A stretch of DNA of 64,000 nt, from assembly GCA_963707015.1 (NCBI GenBank), contig CAVPOO010000010.1, forward strand, positions 124,001 to 188,000, in the 5' to 3' direction. The translations under genes were made by a program, and so were the position numbers. This DNA is from CAVPOO01 sp963707015. GTDB taxonomy: Bacteria; Pseudomonadota; Gammaproteobacteria; Thiohalobacterales; Thiohalobacteraceae. Below are positions 1 through 9,238 of this stretch, piece by piece. The number at the start of each line of letters is the position of its first letter. Positions within the stretch are counted from its first letter, which is position 1. The notes below the pieces were generated by a model. It had not been told where the DNA came from. It saw only the letters and a program-made list of their open reading frames with translations, and made no database searches.

Positions 1-621
1 GCCTTCGCCTTCCGCCTCGCAGAACACCTTGTTGGACGTTTGAATCAGGGATCGGTCCAGGCCGTATAGTGTCCTAGGCCGTCTACCGGCGTTTGCGAAG
101 TTCATGAACATGATAGCTTGGGTTAGCCCGTCAGGGTGTAACCCAGCACCGTGTCTTGCCCGTTCAAATACGACGCTATCGCACCTAGCCCAACCTGCCG
201 AAGCCATTTCACTACACGCTCAGAGTGGACACACCGAAAGGAACGAGACCAACCCATAACCAACATCTGTCACCGGTCTTACCCGCGCGGCGGCGCACCG
301 GTGCCGCATGAGCGCCCTGCGCGAGCCAGAGGCGCACCGGCCTGGGGCCAGCCACCTCGGCTGGATGCCGGCCTGGTAGGACGTGCCCGTGGGCCGCCAC
401 CCCGGGGCGTCTGTCGGACTTAAGGGTTCGCGGCGCGTCACGCGGGAGATGGATGCTCACAAATCAAGCTGAGTGCCAGTATTTCTATTCAGAGCCACGG
501 AATCATCGGAAGGACACGGAAAAACTTCGAATGGGTATTCCTTGTTTCCGCGCTTTTCCGTGGATTCCGTGGCCAGACTATCCGTCGGCATCAGAAGGCC
601 GGTGCGTCCTGCGGCTCAGTC
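1..621. other. Gene-free stretch at the window edge
   Basis: No reading frame here has a recognisable product, a ribosome binding site and reasonable composition together. A minus-strand frame open to the window edge (about 1-105, starting MNFANAGRRPR) could be the beginning of a gene whose remainder lies outside, but nothing identifies it. The only structured element is the palindromic repeat at 494-573. In many gammaproteobacteria dnaE follows rnhB, but its characteristic N-terminus is not visible, so synteny seems broken here. Confidence 0.5.
494..573. repeat. Imperfect inverted repeat with CCACGGAAT arms
   Basis: The left arm (494-523) begins GCCACGGAATCATCGGAAGG and ends CACGGAAAA. The right arm (554-573) reads TTTTCCGTGGATTCCGTGGC. 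They pair as an 80-bp imperfect palindrome, with the motif CCACGGA repeated within each arm and a loop of about 30 bases. It lies 49 bp beyond the rnhB stop in an otherwise empty region. The form fits a MITE- or REP-like dispersed element. It could also act as a transcriptional stop for the cluster, although no T-run follows on the minus strand. Only one copy is visible here. Confidence 0.55.
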
Positions 622-1221
622 CTACCGATCGAGCAGGCGCCGCACGGGCCCGAAAGAGCGGCGGTGAATTGGCGTCACGCCGAGCCGCTGCAGGGCCTCC
701 AGGTGTGCCTTGCTGGGATAACCCTTGTGGCCGGCCAGCCCGTAGCCGGGATAACACGCATCCATCTCGCGCATCTCCTGATCACGTGCGACCTTGGCGA
801 TGATCGATGCGGCACTGATCGCAGCTATGCGGGCGTCACCCTTGATGACGGCCTCGGCAGGACAGCCGAGCTGCGGACACCGGTTGCCGTCAATCAGCGC
901 GTAATCGGGCTGCGGATCCAGCGCCTGCACCGCGCGTTGCATGGCCAGCAGGCTCGCCTGGAGGATGTTGATCCGGTCAATCTCCTCCACCTCCGCCCGG
1001 CCCAGCGCCCAGGCGAGCGCATGGGCGCGAATTTCGCCCGCCAGTTGCTCACGCCGCTGCTCCGACAGGCATTTGGAGTCGGCAAGCCCCGCAATGGGAA
1101 ACCTGGGATCGAGAATCACGGCGGCTGCGACGACTGGCCCCGCGAGTGGCCCGCGGCCGACCTCGTCGACACCGGCCAGCAGGCGACCCGGCGCCGGGCT
1201 ATCCAGGCCGCTCGCGCTCAC
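622..1221 (-). CDS. rnhB: Ribonuclease HII
   Basis: RNase HII cleaves the RNA strand of RNA-DNA hybrids and starts removal of ribonucleotides misincorporated in DNA (cytoplasmic). The 199-residue product carries the family motifs DEVGRG near residue 20, DSK near 50, IDGN and SAASIIAKVARD, together supplying the acidic metal-binding residues. The frame stays open far upstream, but that part is antisense-like sequence inside lpxB. I chose the GTG at 1221 because it overlaps the lpxB stop as GTGA and places DEVGRG at the usual distance from the N-terminus. It is the last gene of the minus-strand cluster. Confidence 0.93.
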   Translation of the reverse strand: MSASGLDSPAPGRLLAGVDEVGRGPLAGPVVAAAVILDPRFPIAGLADSKCLSEQRREQLAGEIRAHALAWALGRAEVEEIDRINILQASLLAMQRAVQALDPQPDYALIDGNRCPQLGCPAEAVIKGDARIAAISAASIIAKVARDQEMREMDACYPGYGLAGHKGYPSKAHLEALQRLGVTPIHRRSFGPVRRLLDR

Positions 1222-2411
1222 CGGCGGGCCAGCTCGATCACGCAGCGCGCTGCACGGCCATCGGCATCGCGGCGCAGGTTTCGCGACACGTCTGCAAAGG
1301 CCTCCATCAGCGCAGAGTTTCCTGAGCCGGCGTCGAGCAGTTCCAGCAGGGCAGGTCCCATCCGCTCGGGTCGCACCTCCCCTTGAATAAACTCCGGCAC
1401 GATGCGGCGCCCGGCGAGCAGGTTCGGCAGTGAATAATACGGCAGCCTCACCAGGCGGCGCAGCAGGCGGTAAGAAAGACCGGAGACGCGGTAGGCGACC
1501 ACCATCGGGCGCCGGAACAGCAATGCCTCCAGTGTGGCCGTACCCGATGCGAGCAGCGCAACGTCGGCCGCTGCCAGGGCAGCGTGCGAATGTCCGTCCA
1601 GCAGCGTCATCTGCCCCAGCGCCGTCGCAGACATGTCTGCTTCGAACCGGGCGCGTGCCGCTGCGCTGGCGCAGGGCACGACGAAGTGGACGTCCGGCCT
1701 GCGCGCCAGACACCACCGCGCGGTGGCCAGGAAGGGTCTGGCGAGCTGTTGCACCTCCCGGATACGGCTGCCCGGGAGCAGCGCGATAAGCGGGCCCTCC
1801 GCTGCCAGTCCGAGCCGCTGCCGCGCCGCCGCGCGATCAGCCATTGCCGGAATACGGTCGGCAAGCGGATGCCCGATAAAGGCGACCGGAACCTGGTGTT
1901 CCCGGTAAATTCCTTCTTCAAAAGGCAGCATGACCAGCATCAGATCGACACTGCGCCGGATCCGGTGAATCCGGTAGCGCCGCCACGCCCACACCGAGGG
2001 ACTCACCAGATGGACGGTGCGCACGCCGGCATGCCGCAACGCCCGCTCGAGCCCGAGATTGAAATCCGGCGCATCCACACCGATAAACAGGTCGGGCGGA
2101 TGCCTGCGGAAATGCGCCTTGAGCGAGCGGCGCAAACGCACCAGGCGAGGCAGCTGGGCGACAACCTCCGACAGGCCCATCACAGACAGCGACTCGATCG
2201 AACCCAGGCCCCGACAGCCGGCCGCCGCCATTTGCGGCCCGACGACGCCCTCGATGACCGCGTCCGGTTCCAGCGCGCGAATGGCCCGGATCAGACCCGC
2301 GGCAAGCAGATCCCCGGAGACTTCACCTGCCACGATACCGATGCGAAGCGGTCGCGATGCGGGCCCTGTGTCAGGCAAACCCGGCTCCCGTCCTGCTGAA
2401 CTCGGCTCCAT
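1218..2411 (-). CDS. lpxB: Lipid-A-disaccharide synthase
   Basis: LpxB is a GT19 glycosyltransferase that joins UDP-2,3-diacylglucosamine and lipid X into the lipid A disaccharide at the inner face of the inner membrane. Visible motifs are GEVSGD near residue 30, SVMGLSEV, GVDAPDFN near 115, SPSVWAWR and IGHPL. The 397 residues are slightly longer than usual because of a 20-residue N-terminal extension, so a start a little downstream is possible. It lies 55 bp after lpxA and overlaps rnhB by 4 bp (GTGA), the standard gammaproteobacterial order. Confidence 0.95.
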   Translation of the reverse strand: MEPSSAGREPGLPDTGPASRPLRIGIVAGEVSGDLLAAGLIRAIRALEPDAVIEGVVGPQMAAAGCRGLGSIESLSVMGLSEVVAQLPRLVRLRRSLKAHFRRHPPDLFIGVDAPDFNLGLERALRHAGVRTVHLVSPSVWAWRRYRIHRIRRSVDLMLVMLPFEEGIYREHQVPVAFIGHPLADRIPAMADRAAARQRLGLAAEGPLIALLPGSRIREVQQLARPFLATARWCLARRPDVHFVVPCASAAARARFEADMSATALGQMTLLDGHSHAALAAADVALLASGTATLEALLFRRPMVVAYRVSGLSYRLLRRLVRLPYYSLPNLLAGRRIVPEFIQGEVRPERMGPALLELLDAGSGNSALMEAFADVSRNLRRDADGRAARCVIELARR

Positions 2412-2466
2412 AGGCGGCTCGGAATGCCAGGCCCGCTATGCGCTGTCGGCTGCGCAGCAGTCCAGG

Positions 2467-3237
2467 CTACCTGACGATGCCGCGTGTCTGGCGCACCAGG
2501 AAATCGACCAGCCTGGCGAGTTCCGGCCACTCGCGGGCAGCGCTACGCAGCTGCTGCAACGCCTCCTCGAGGGTCAGACCTGAGCGATACAGCAGCTTGT
2601 AGGCCCTGCGCAGACGCTCGCTACTTTCCTTGCCAAAGCCGTGGCGCCTCAGACCCTCCGTATTCACCCCGTGGGCCCGCGCCGGATTCCCCGATACCAT
2701 GACATAAGGCGGCACATCCTTGCTGATAACGCTGCCGAAAGAGGCGAAGGCATAGGCCCCGATCGCACAGAACTGATGCACCAGCGTGAAACCACCGAGC
2801 ACGGCAAAGTCCTCTACCGTCACGTGGCCGGCGAGCGAGGCATTGTTGGCGAACACGGTGCCATTACCGACCTGGCAATCGTGGGCAATATGGGCATAGG
2901 CCATCACCCAGTTGTCATCACCGACGCGGGTCACGCCGCGGTCCTGCGCGGTGCCCCGGTTGATGCTGACATACTCGCGGAAGACGTTGCCGTTGCCCAC
3001 TTCCAGGCGGGTGACTTCACCCTTGTATTTCTTGTCCTGGGGATCATCACCAAGCGAGGCAAACTGGTAGATGCTGTTGTTCTCGCCGATGCGGCTCGGC
3101 CCCTTGATAACCGCGTGCGGGGCCACCCGGCTGCCGCGGCCGATCTGTACATCGGCGCCGATGACGGCATACGGCCCGACTGCCACATCTGTATCAAGTT
3201 CTGCCCGCGGATCGATGACGGCAGTGTGATGGATCAA
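2467..3237 (-). CDS. lpxA: UDP-N-acetylglucosamine acyltransferase
   Basis: LpxA transfers 3-hydroxyacyl from acyl-ACP to UDP-GlcNAc, the first step of lipid A synthesis. Left-handed beta-helix hexapeptide repeats fill the first two thirds. The catalytic histidine is in NASLAGHV near residue 123, and a helical C-terminal domain follows. The frame can extend to an ATG at 3261 inside fabZ. I chose the TTG at 3237 because it forms a TTGA overlap with the fabZ stop, gives a normal 256 residues, and starts the protein at IHHTAVIDP as in relatives. Translational coupling to fabZ is likely. Confidence 0.93.
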   Translation of the reverse strand: MIHHTAVIDPRAELDTDVAVGPYAVIGADVQIGRGSRVAPHAVIKGPSRIGENNSIYQFASLGDDPQDKKYKGEVTRLEVGNGNVFREYVSINRGTAQDRGVTRVGDDNWVMAYAHIAHDCQVGNGTVFANNASLAGHVTVEDFAVLGGFTLVHQFCAIGAYAFASFGSVISKDVPPYVMVSGNPARAHGVNTEGLRRHGFGKESSERLRRAYKLLYRSGLTLEEALQQLRSAAREWPELARLVDFLVRQTRGIVR

Positions 3238-3689
3238 GCTTCCATTTCCCGCTCGGTGCACATCAACTCGGCACTCGCAACGAGCTTTCCGTCCACCAGC
3301 GCCTGGCCGGTGAAGACCCAGATGCCGCGTTTGGTCGCCTTCACCCTGACGTCGAGCACCAACTGATCGCCCGGCACAACCGGTCGCTTGAAGCGGGCCT
3401 TGTCAATCCCGACGAGAAAGTACAGTGAGTTCCGCTCGGCCTGACGCGCCACGGTGCGGAAGGCCAGCAGCCCAGTCGCCTGGGCAAGCGCTTCAAGAAT
3501 CAGCACACCCGGCATGATCGGCTGCTGCGGAAAATGCCCGTTAAAAAACGGTTCATTGAACGAGACATTCTTGTAACCACGCAGCCATTCACCTTCAGCA
3601 TAATCAACGACGCGGTCGATGAGAAGAAACGGATAACGGTGCGGGAGATGTTCGAGAATATCACCAATATCCAGCTGTTTTTCGCTCAT
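3234..3689 (-). CDS. fabZ: 3-hydroxyacyl-ACP dehydratase FabZ
   Basis: FabZ dehydrates 3-hydroxyacyl-ACP in type II fatty-acid elongation, so it competes with LpxA and LpxD for the same acyl-ACP pool. The 151-residue hot-dog-fold protein shows the N-terminal helix LEHLPHRYPFLLID, the catalytic His in NGHFPQQPIMPG and the catalytic Glu in LEALAQATG. It sits between lpxD (38-bp gap) and lpxA (4-bp overlap), the conserved order that links fatty-acid and lipid A synthesis. Confidence 0.96.
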   Translation of the reverse strand: MSEKQLDIGDILEHLPHRYPFLLIDRVVDYAEGEWLRGYKNVSFNEPFFNGHFPQQPIMPGVLILEALAQATGLLAFRTVARQAERNSLYFLVGIDKARFKRPVVPGDQLVLDVRVKATKRGIWVFTGQALVDGKLVASAELMCTEREMEA

Positions 3690-3727
3690 AGCCTTCTCCT
3701 GCGCCGTTATCGAAATGCGGTTGTCAA

Positions 3728-4747
3728 CTATCCCTTGCGATCGTTCTCGAGTGCTTCGATGCGCTTGATCAGCGATTCCAGTCTCCTGAGTCGTGCAAGA
3801 TGTCGGTTCCAGTCCTTGCCGGGCTGCGCAGGGATGCCCGATGAATACACACCGGCGTGGCGAATCGACCGGGTAACCATGGACATGCCTGTTACCACGA
3901 CGTTATCGGCAATCGCCAGGTGCCCGACGACGCCCGCACCGCCGCCAATCAGACAGTGGCGCCCGATCCTGGCGCTGCCTGATATACCCACGCAGCCTGC
4001 CAGGACCGTGTGCGCGCCGATGTGCACATTGTGGCCAACATGGACCTGACTATCGAGTTTCACACCGTCGTCAATAACCGTATCCTCCAGCGCCCCCCGG
4101 TCGATGGTCGAATTCGCGCCGATTTCAACATCGTTGCCGATGCGCAAGCCACCCAGTTGCGGAATCCTTTCCCACGCCTCGCCGTTCTTCGCCAGCCCGA
4201 AACCGTCGTTGCCGATCACCGCACCGGGATGGATGAGGGCGCGGTTGCCGATGACGACACCGTGGCAAATCGTTACACCCGCTGCCAGATGGCTGTCCGG
4301 TCCAATCTGCGCCCCGGCGCCGATGATACAGCCCGGTCCGATAACACAGTGACTGGCGATTGATACCCCGGATTCGAGCACGCAGTTCGGCCCTATCGAG
4401 ACGTCCTCGCCGAGCCTGACATCCGCCGCAAGCCGGGCGGAGGCGTGAATGCCGGGAGCGGGCTGCGGTGGCGGCCGGAACAGAGCGGCAACCCGGGCAT
4501 AGGTCAGATAGGGATTCTCGCTGACCAGTGCCGCGACCGGGCAGTCTTCGAGTACCTCGGGCGCCAGAATGACCGCCGAGGCCGCTGTCCCGGCGAGATA
4601 TCTTCGATAAGAGGGATTTGCCAGAAAACTGATAGCGCCCGGTGCCGCATTTCGCAGGGTCGCTACGCGGCTGATGACGCAGGCCGGATCACCGTGTAAG
4701 CGGGCCTGCACCCGATCCGCCAGCTCCCCCAGGGTGTAGCTGCTCAC
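3728..4747 (-). CDS. lpxD: UDP-3-O-acylglucosamine N-acyltransferase
   Basis: LpxD adds the second hydroxyacyl chain to the UDP-glucosamine intermediate of lipid A. The 339 residues comprise an N-terminal uridine-binding domain (about 1-100, with SFLANPSYRRYL), a hexapeptide-repeat beta-helix (about 100-300) with the catalytic His in QVHVGHNVHIG, and a short C-terminal helix that should bind acyl-ACP (RLRRLESLIKRIEAL). It lies 29 bp after the skp-like gene and just before fabZ. Confidence 0.95.
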   Translation of the reverse strand: MSSYTLGELADRVQARLHGDPACVISRVATLRNAAPGAISFLANPSYRRYLAGTAASAVILAPEVLEDCPVAALVSENPYLTYARVAALFRPPPQPAPGIHASARLAADVRLGEDVSIGPNCVLESGVSIASHCVIGPGCIIGAGAQIGPDSHLAAGVTICHGVVIGNRALIHPGAVIGNDGFGLAKNGEAWERIPQLGGLRIGNDVEIGANSTIDRGALEDTVIDDGVKLDSQVHVGHNVHIGAHTVLAGCVGISGSARIGRHCLIGGGAGVVGHLAIADNVVVTGMSMVTRSIRHAGVYSSGIPAQPGKDWNRHLARLRRLESLIKRIEALENDRKG

Positions 4748-4776
4748 CGGCTACCCCGTCCCCGGTTGGCAGCCCG

Positions 4777-5277
4777 CTATTTCGACAGCCGCTTCAATAC
4801 CGCGTCGGTAATATCGATCCTGTCACTGGCATACACCGCGCTCTCCACGATCAGGTCATACTTCTGCTCCTTGGCAACCGCCACCACCGCGTCGAACAGC
4901 TCGCGCTGCAGCGTGGACATCTCTTCATTCCGGCGAATATTCAGGTCTTCCTTGAATTCATCCTGAGTACGCTTGAGCTCGCGCTTTTGTGTCAAGGTGT
5001 CGCGCTCGACCTTGTTGCGCTCTGACTCGCTCATTGTTGCACTGTCGCGGGCCATCTTGTCTTCCAGTTTCTGGACCTCACGCTGCAATGCCACCAGCTC
5101 TTTTTCCCGCGGCGCAAACTCCGCCTCCATCTTTTTGGTCGCCGCCTTCACCTGGGGGGCATCTTCCATCAGCTTGGCGATGTTCACGAACCCCACCTTC
5201 TGCGCGGTAAAACCGGTGACAGGAAACACCAACAACAGGGCACACATAATACTTGCAGCATATCTAATGTTTTTCAC
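4777..5277 (-). CDS. skp: Periplasmic chaperone Skp (OmpH family)
   Basis: The 166-residue product has a clear signal peptide (basic MKNIR, hydrophobic core, cleavage near FTAQ), then the OmpH/Skp core: QKVGFVNIAKLMED, a long charged coiled coil (about 45-120) and the closing strand YDLIVESAVYASDRIDITDAV. Skp trimers hold unfolded outer-membrane proteins in the periplasm and pass them to BamA. Its position right after bamA and before lpxD is conserved in Gram-negatives. Confidence 0.93.
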   Translation of the reverse strand: MKNIRYAASIMCALLLVFPVTGFTAQKVGFVNIAKLMEDAPQVKAATKKMEAEFAPREKELVALQREVQKLEDKMARDSATMSESERNKVERDTLTQKRELKRTQDEFKEDLNIRRNEEMSTLQRELFDAVVAVAKEQKYDLIVESAVYASDRIDITDAVLKRLSK

Positions 5278-5557
5278 GCTAACTCTCCCGTCGTGTATTT
5301 AAATTTACTCAGGCCCTGGCCCGGATTTCTCGCAGGGATCCCGGATGCTGGCACAGGCATCGCGCGTCTGAACGCCGCTCTGGAGCGAAAGTGGTAGCCA
5401 TAGCGACCACTTGAGCGAAGAGCAAGTCCGTGCGCACGAGGACAAACCAGGGCCGGGACAGGCCTCTCTATGAAACATGCTGTCTGGCGCATGTTCAACC
5501 CACACAATCCCCGCAGCAGAACATTATCCTCCAATGTCGCCCGGTGAGAAATCCGGA

Positions 5558-7867
5558 CTAAAAGCCGGTACCGACCTGGAACTGAAATGGCTGTGTGTCG
5601 TCATCCGCCTTGCTGTTGAGCGGCTGCGCGATACTGAAGGTCAGGGGCCCGAGCGGCGACAGCCAGATCGCCCCGACACCCACAGAGTAGCGTAACTCAG
5701 CCTTGTCGAAATCCTCAAACCGCTCGTAGACATTGCCAATATCAAAAAACGCCGTCAAGCGAAGCGAGTTTGTCTCGGCGAAAAACGGCGGCGGAAATAT
5801 CAGCTCGACATTGCCCACGGTCTTGAAATCACCGCCAATGGGATCATTGAACGAGTCGCGCGGACCGAGGGTATTGTCCTCGTAGCCGCGCACGGAGCGG
5901 GTGCCGCCGGCGAAGAAATTCTCGAAGAACGGCAATTCGTCGAAATCTCCGTAGCCGTCACCATACCCGATGTCCAGATTAAGCGACAGGGTCGTGAGCC
6001 GGGTCAAGGGCACATAGACCAGCTGCCTGGCGTTGATCTTGTAATATTGCAGATCCAGCCCGGGCACGGCGACCTCGGCACTGAGCTGCTGATAGGCGCC
6101 CCGGTCCGCAAAGATCGCCTTGTTGCGGGTGTCGTGTGACCAGCCGCCGGTCAATGTCAGGGTGTTATATTTATCACCGTGCTGATCAACGAAGTCGGTG
6201 ATCTCCTGGGCCGTGAAATCGGATGTCTTCAGCTTGATATTCTGAAACTCCGATCCCATGAAGATACGGTCGTATTCATTGACCGGGATGCCGAAGTTGA
6301 TGTTACCACCGAAGGTATCCGTGGTGTAATCGGCCACGTTGGCCTCATTGGCATCGGTCTTGTTATACGTCAGCCCGAAGCCGCGGCTGACCCCGTCGAT
6401 GGTGTAATAGGGATTGTTGTAGCTGAAGCTGTAGATGGTGTTTACCGAGCTGTTGTTCACCTGGAAACTGACCCGGTTACCCGAGCCCAGAAAGTTGTTC
6501 TGGGTGACGCTTGCATTCAGAATGATCCCGGATGACTGGGAAAACCCGGCGCCCACGCTCAGGGAACCCGAGGGCGTTTCCTTCACCGAGTAGTTCACAT
6601 CGACCTCGTCCGTGGTGCCCGGCACGGTCGGTGTTTCCACGTTAACGTCCTCAAAGAAGCCCAAACGGTCGAGCCGGACCTTGGACCGCTCCACAGAGGA
6701 TGCGGAGAACCAGCCGCCCTCCATCTGGCGCATCTCGCGGCGCAGCACTTCGTCGCGGGTGCTCGTATTGCCGCTCATATTGATCTGACGCACATAGACA
6801 CGCTTGCCCGGGTCTATAAAGAACGTCGCCACGACCTCCTTCGCCTCCTCATCGACCTCGGGAATCGTGTTCACATTGGCGAAGGCATAGCCGCGGTCAC
6901 TGAGATACTCACCGATCTCATCAACCGTCTGCGTCACGCGCTTGCGTGAAAACACATCGCCGGGATTGATCTCAACGAGCGAGAACAGCTCCTCTGGTGG
7001 CACAACAAAATCACCGGACATCCTGACCTCACGAATCCGGTACTGTTCGCCCTCGCTGATATTGATGGTGATATAGATATCCTTGAGATCCGGTGTAATG
7101 GAAACCTGGGTCGAGTCGATATCGAAGTTGATGTAGCCCTTGTCGAGGTAATACGAACGCAAGGTCTCGAGGTCGCCGGCAAGCTTCTGCTTCGAATATT
7201 GATCGGTACCCGTGTAGAAGGAAAACAGGGTCGGCGTCGTCAGCTCGAAAAGCTCGAGCAGCTTCTTTTCCGGGAACACACGATTTCCGACGATGGAAAT
7301 CTCCTTGATGCGGGCGGCACGCCCCTCGGAAACATTGATCTCGATGGCAACGCGGTTGCGTTCCAGCGGCGTTACCGTCGTGTTGATCTTGACGCCGTAC
7401 TTGCCGCGACTGAAATATTGCCGCTGCAGTTCCTGCTCCACCTTGTCCAGCAGGGACCGCTCGAACACGCGTCCGTCGGCGAGCCCGATCTGTTTCAGCG
7501 AATCCAGCAAGGGATCGGTTTCGATATCCTCGTTACCGGAAATCTTGATACTGGCGATTGCCGGCCGTTCCTGAACATCGACAATCAGTATGTCTCCGTC
7601 CCGTTGCAGCCGGACATCCCTGAAGAAGCGGGTTCGATACAAGGTACGGATCGCGGCACCGGCGCGTTCCAGGTTCAGTGTCTCACCGACCTTGAGGGGC
7701 AGGTAATTGAACACGGTTCCGGCCGAGATACGCTCCAGACCCTCGATGCGGATATCCTGGATGACGAAGGGTTCAAAGCCCCAGGCCAGGCAGGGCAACA
7801 TCAACACTAGCGCAAGCAGGCGCAGGCGGACAGGTGTCGATGGGCGGTTCATGTGTTTCCCTGACAC
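5558..7867 (-). CDS. bamA: Outer membrane protein assembly factor BamA
   Basis: BamA inserts beta-barrel proteins into the outer membrane as the core of the BAM complex. After a signal peptide (cleavage near AWGFEPF) come five POTRA domains (about 25-425) and a 16-strand Omp85 barrel. The conserved lid-lock motif VRGYED is near residue 655, and the chain ends in a C-terminal Phe, the usual barrel signature. Met6 (7852) is an equally good start, since MNRPSTPVRLRLLAL makes a typical n-region. It lies 6 bp after rseP. An unusually long 280-bp gap to skp may hold an extra promoter. Confidence 0.95.
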   Translation of the reverse strand: MSGKHMNRPSTPVRLRLLALVLMLPCLAWGFEPFVIQDIRIEGLERISAGTVFNYLPLKVGETLNLERAGAAIRTLYRTRFFRDVRLQRDGDILIVDVQERPAIASIKISGNEDIETDPLLDSLKQIGLADGRVFERSLLDKVEQELQRQYFSRGKYGVKINTTVTPLERNRVAIEINVSEGRAARIKEISIVGNRVFPEKKLLELFELTTPTLFSFYTGTDQYSKQKLAGDLETLRSYYLDKGYINFDIDSTQVSITPDLKDIYITINISEGEQYRIREVRMSGDFVVPPEELFSLVEINPGDVFSRKRVTQTVDEIGEYLSDRGYAFANVNTIPEVDEEAKEVVATFFIDPGKRVYVRQINMSGNTSTRDEVLRREMRQMEGGWFSASSVERSKVRLDRLGFFEDVNVETPTVPGTTDEVDVNYSVKETPSGSLSVGAGFSQSSGIILNASVTQNNFLGSGNRVSFQVNNSSVNTIYSFSYNNPYYTIDGVSRGFGLTYNKTDANEANVADYTTDTFGGNINFGIPVNEYDRIFMGSEFQNIKLKTSDFTAQEITDFVDQHGDKYNTLTLTGGWSHDTRNKAIFADRGAYQQLSAEVAVPGLDLQYYKINARQLVYVPLTRLTTLSLNLDIGYGDGYGDFDELPFFENFFAGGTRSVRGYEDNTLGPRDSFNDPIGGDFKTVGNVELIFPPPFFAETNSLRLTAFFDIGNVYERFEDFDKAELRYSVGVGAIWLSPLGPLTFSIAQPLNSKADDDTQPFQFQVGTGF

Positions 7868-7873
7868 CCTGAA

Positions 7874-9238
7874 TCAGCGGAACAGCCGGGTGAAATCATT
7901 GAATACCGCCACACTCATCAACAGCAGCAGCAGGGCGATGCCGATTCTCTGTCCCAGCATCTCGGCCTGCTCGGAGACCGGGCTGCCCTTGACCAGCTCA
8001 ATCAGGTAATACAGCAGATGGCCCCCATCCAGCACGGGGATCGGCAGCAGATTGAGGACCCCGAGACTGATACTGACGATAGCGAGGAATCCCAGGAAGG
8101 AGGCAAACCCGACCTGGGCCGAGTAACCGGCGTATTGCGCAATGCTGATCGGTCCGCTGATATTCTCGACCGACGCCTCGCCCGTCAGCATCTTCCAGAG
8201 TGTACGCAGGGTAAGTTCCGCCATGTGCCAGGTCCGCCCCAGTGCTTCCGGCACCGAACGCAGGGGTCCGTAGCGGACCTCGGTACGCAGGTTACTGCCG
8301 AGTTCCTCCGGAATGTGAACATAGGCGCCGATGCGGCCGACCACCGTGTCGTCCATTTCCACCGGTTCCGGACGCACGGTCAGCGCAACGGGAACACCAT
8401 CGCGTTCGACGTCCACGTGAATCGTCTGGCCGGGGCGGTCCCGCACATAGTCAACCCAGTCCGACCATTTTCCGATATCTGTCCCGTCGGCGCGCAGGAT
8501 GACATCACCGCCGGCAAGCCCGCCCATGTCCGCCGCACCACCGGCAATCACCTTGTCGATGACGGCGGGTACCGGTGGTCGCCAGGGCGCCAGGCCCAGC
8601 TTGCGCAACAGATCGCCCCGTCCCAGCAGTCCCTCAGCCCCGGCGAGATCCATCACGACGCGGCGTGTGGTTCCGTCGAGACCCGCGACTTCAAGCTCAA
8701 CCGGCCGCCGGCTGAGGGCGGCATCCAGCAGGGAAATCACCGCGGTGTTCCAGGTGGGCGTCGCTTCTCCGTCGACAGTGAGTATTTGATCGCGCAGCTG
8801 CAGGCCCGCCTGAGCGGCAACCGAGTCGGACACCGGTTCGGCAAGCACCGGCTTCAGGCCCGGCACACCGGTTACGAACATCAGCCAGTAGGCTGCAATC
8901 GCAAACAGGAAGTTGAAAAGCGGGCCCGCCACCACAACCGCCATCCGGCTGGCGAGCGGCTTGCGGTTAAAGGCCCGGTGCAGGTCTTTCGCTTCGACCT
9001 CGCCCTCCCGCTCGTCCAGCATTTTCACGTAACCGCCAAGCGGAATTGCGGCAACCACAAACTCCGTCCCGTCCGGTTCCGACTGGCGACGCCACAAGGG
9101 CTTGCCAAAGCCTACGGAAAACCGCAGCACCTTGACGCCGACCTTGCGGGCGACCCAGAAATGCCCATACTCGTGCACCGTAACCAGCACACCAATGGCG
9201 ACCACAAATGCCGCAACAGAAAACAGGATGCCACTCAT
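7874..9238 (-). CDS. rseP: Site-2 intramembrane protease RseP
   Basis: RseP cuts the anti-sigma factor RseA within the inner membrane, releasing sigma-E in response to misfolded outer-membrane proteins. The 454-residue protein has HEYGH in the first membrane segment (zinc ligands and catalytic Glu), two PDZ domains between about 110 and 300, and the second metal site NLLPIPVLDGG near 395, followed by the last membrane helices. It overlaps dxr by ATGA and precedes bamA and skp, so the sensor protease and its pathway's clients are co-transcribed. Confidence 0.95.
   Translation of the reverse strand: MSGILFSVAAFVVAIGVLVTVHEYGHFWVARKVGVKVLRFSVGFGKPLWRRQSEPDGTEFVVAAIPLGGYVKMLDEREGEVEAKDLHRAFNRKPLASRMAVVVAGPLFNFLFAIAAYWLMFVTGVPGLKPVLAEPVSDSVAAQAGLQLRDQILTVDGEATPTWNTAVISLLDAALSRRPVELEVAGLDGTTRRVVMDLAGAEGLLGRGDLLRKLGLAPWRPPVPAVIDKVIAGGAADMGGLAGGDVILRADGTDIGKWSDWVDYVRDRPGQTIHVDVERDGVPVALTVRPEPVEMDDTVVGRIGAYVHIPEELGSNLRTEVRYGPLRSVPEALGRTWHMAELTLRTLWKMLTGEASVENISGPISIAQYAGYSAQVGFASFLGFLAIVSISLGVLNLLPIPVLDGGHLLYYLIELVKGSPVSEQAEMLGQRIGIALLLLLMSVAVFNDFTRLFR

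Noticed and set aside
1..105. Minus-strand frame open to the window edge starting MNFANAGRRPR
   Set aside because: Only 35 codons, no ribosome binding site and no similarity; cannot be judged without the neighbouring sequence.
622..1716. Full 364-codon frame containing rnhB
   Set aside because: The first 165 codons lie within lpxB in another frame, are Arg/Ala/Gly-rich and have no family similarity; RNase HII begins at 1221.
5274..5534. Minus-strand frame in the bamA-skp gap
   Set aside because: Cys/Arg-rich, overlaps the skp start and has no family features.
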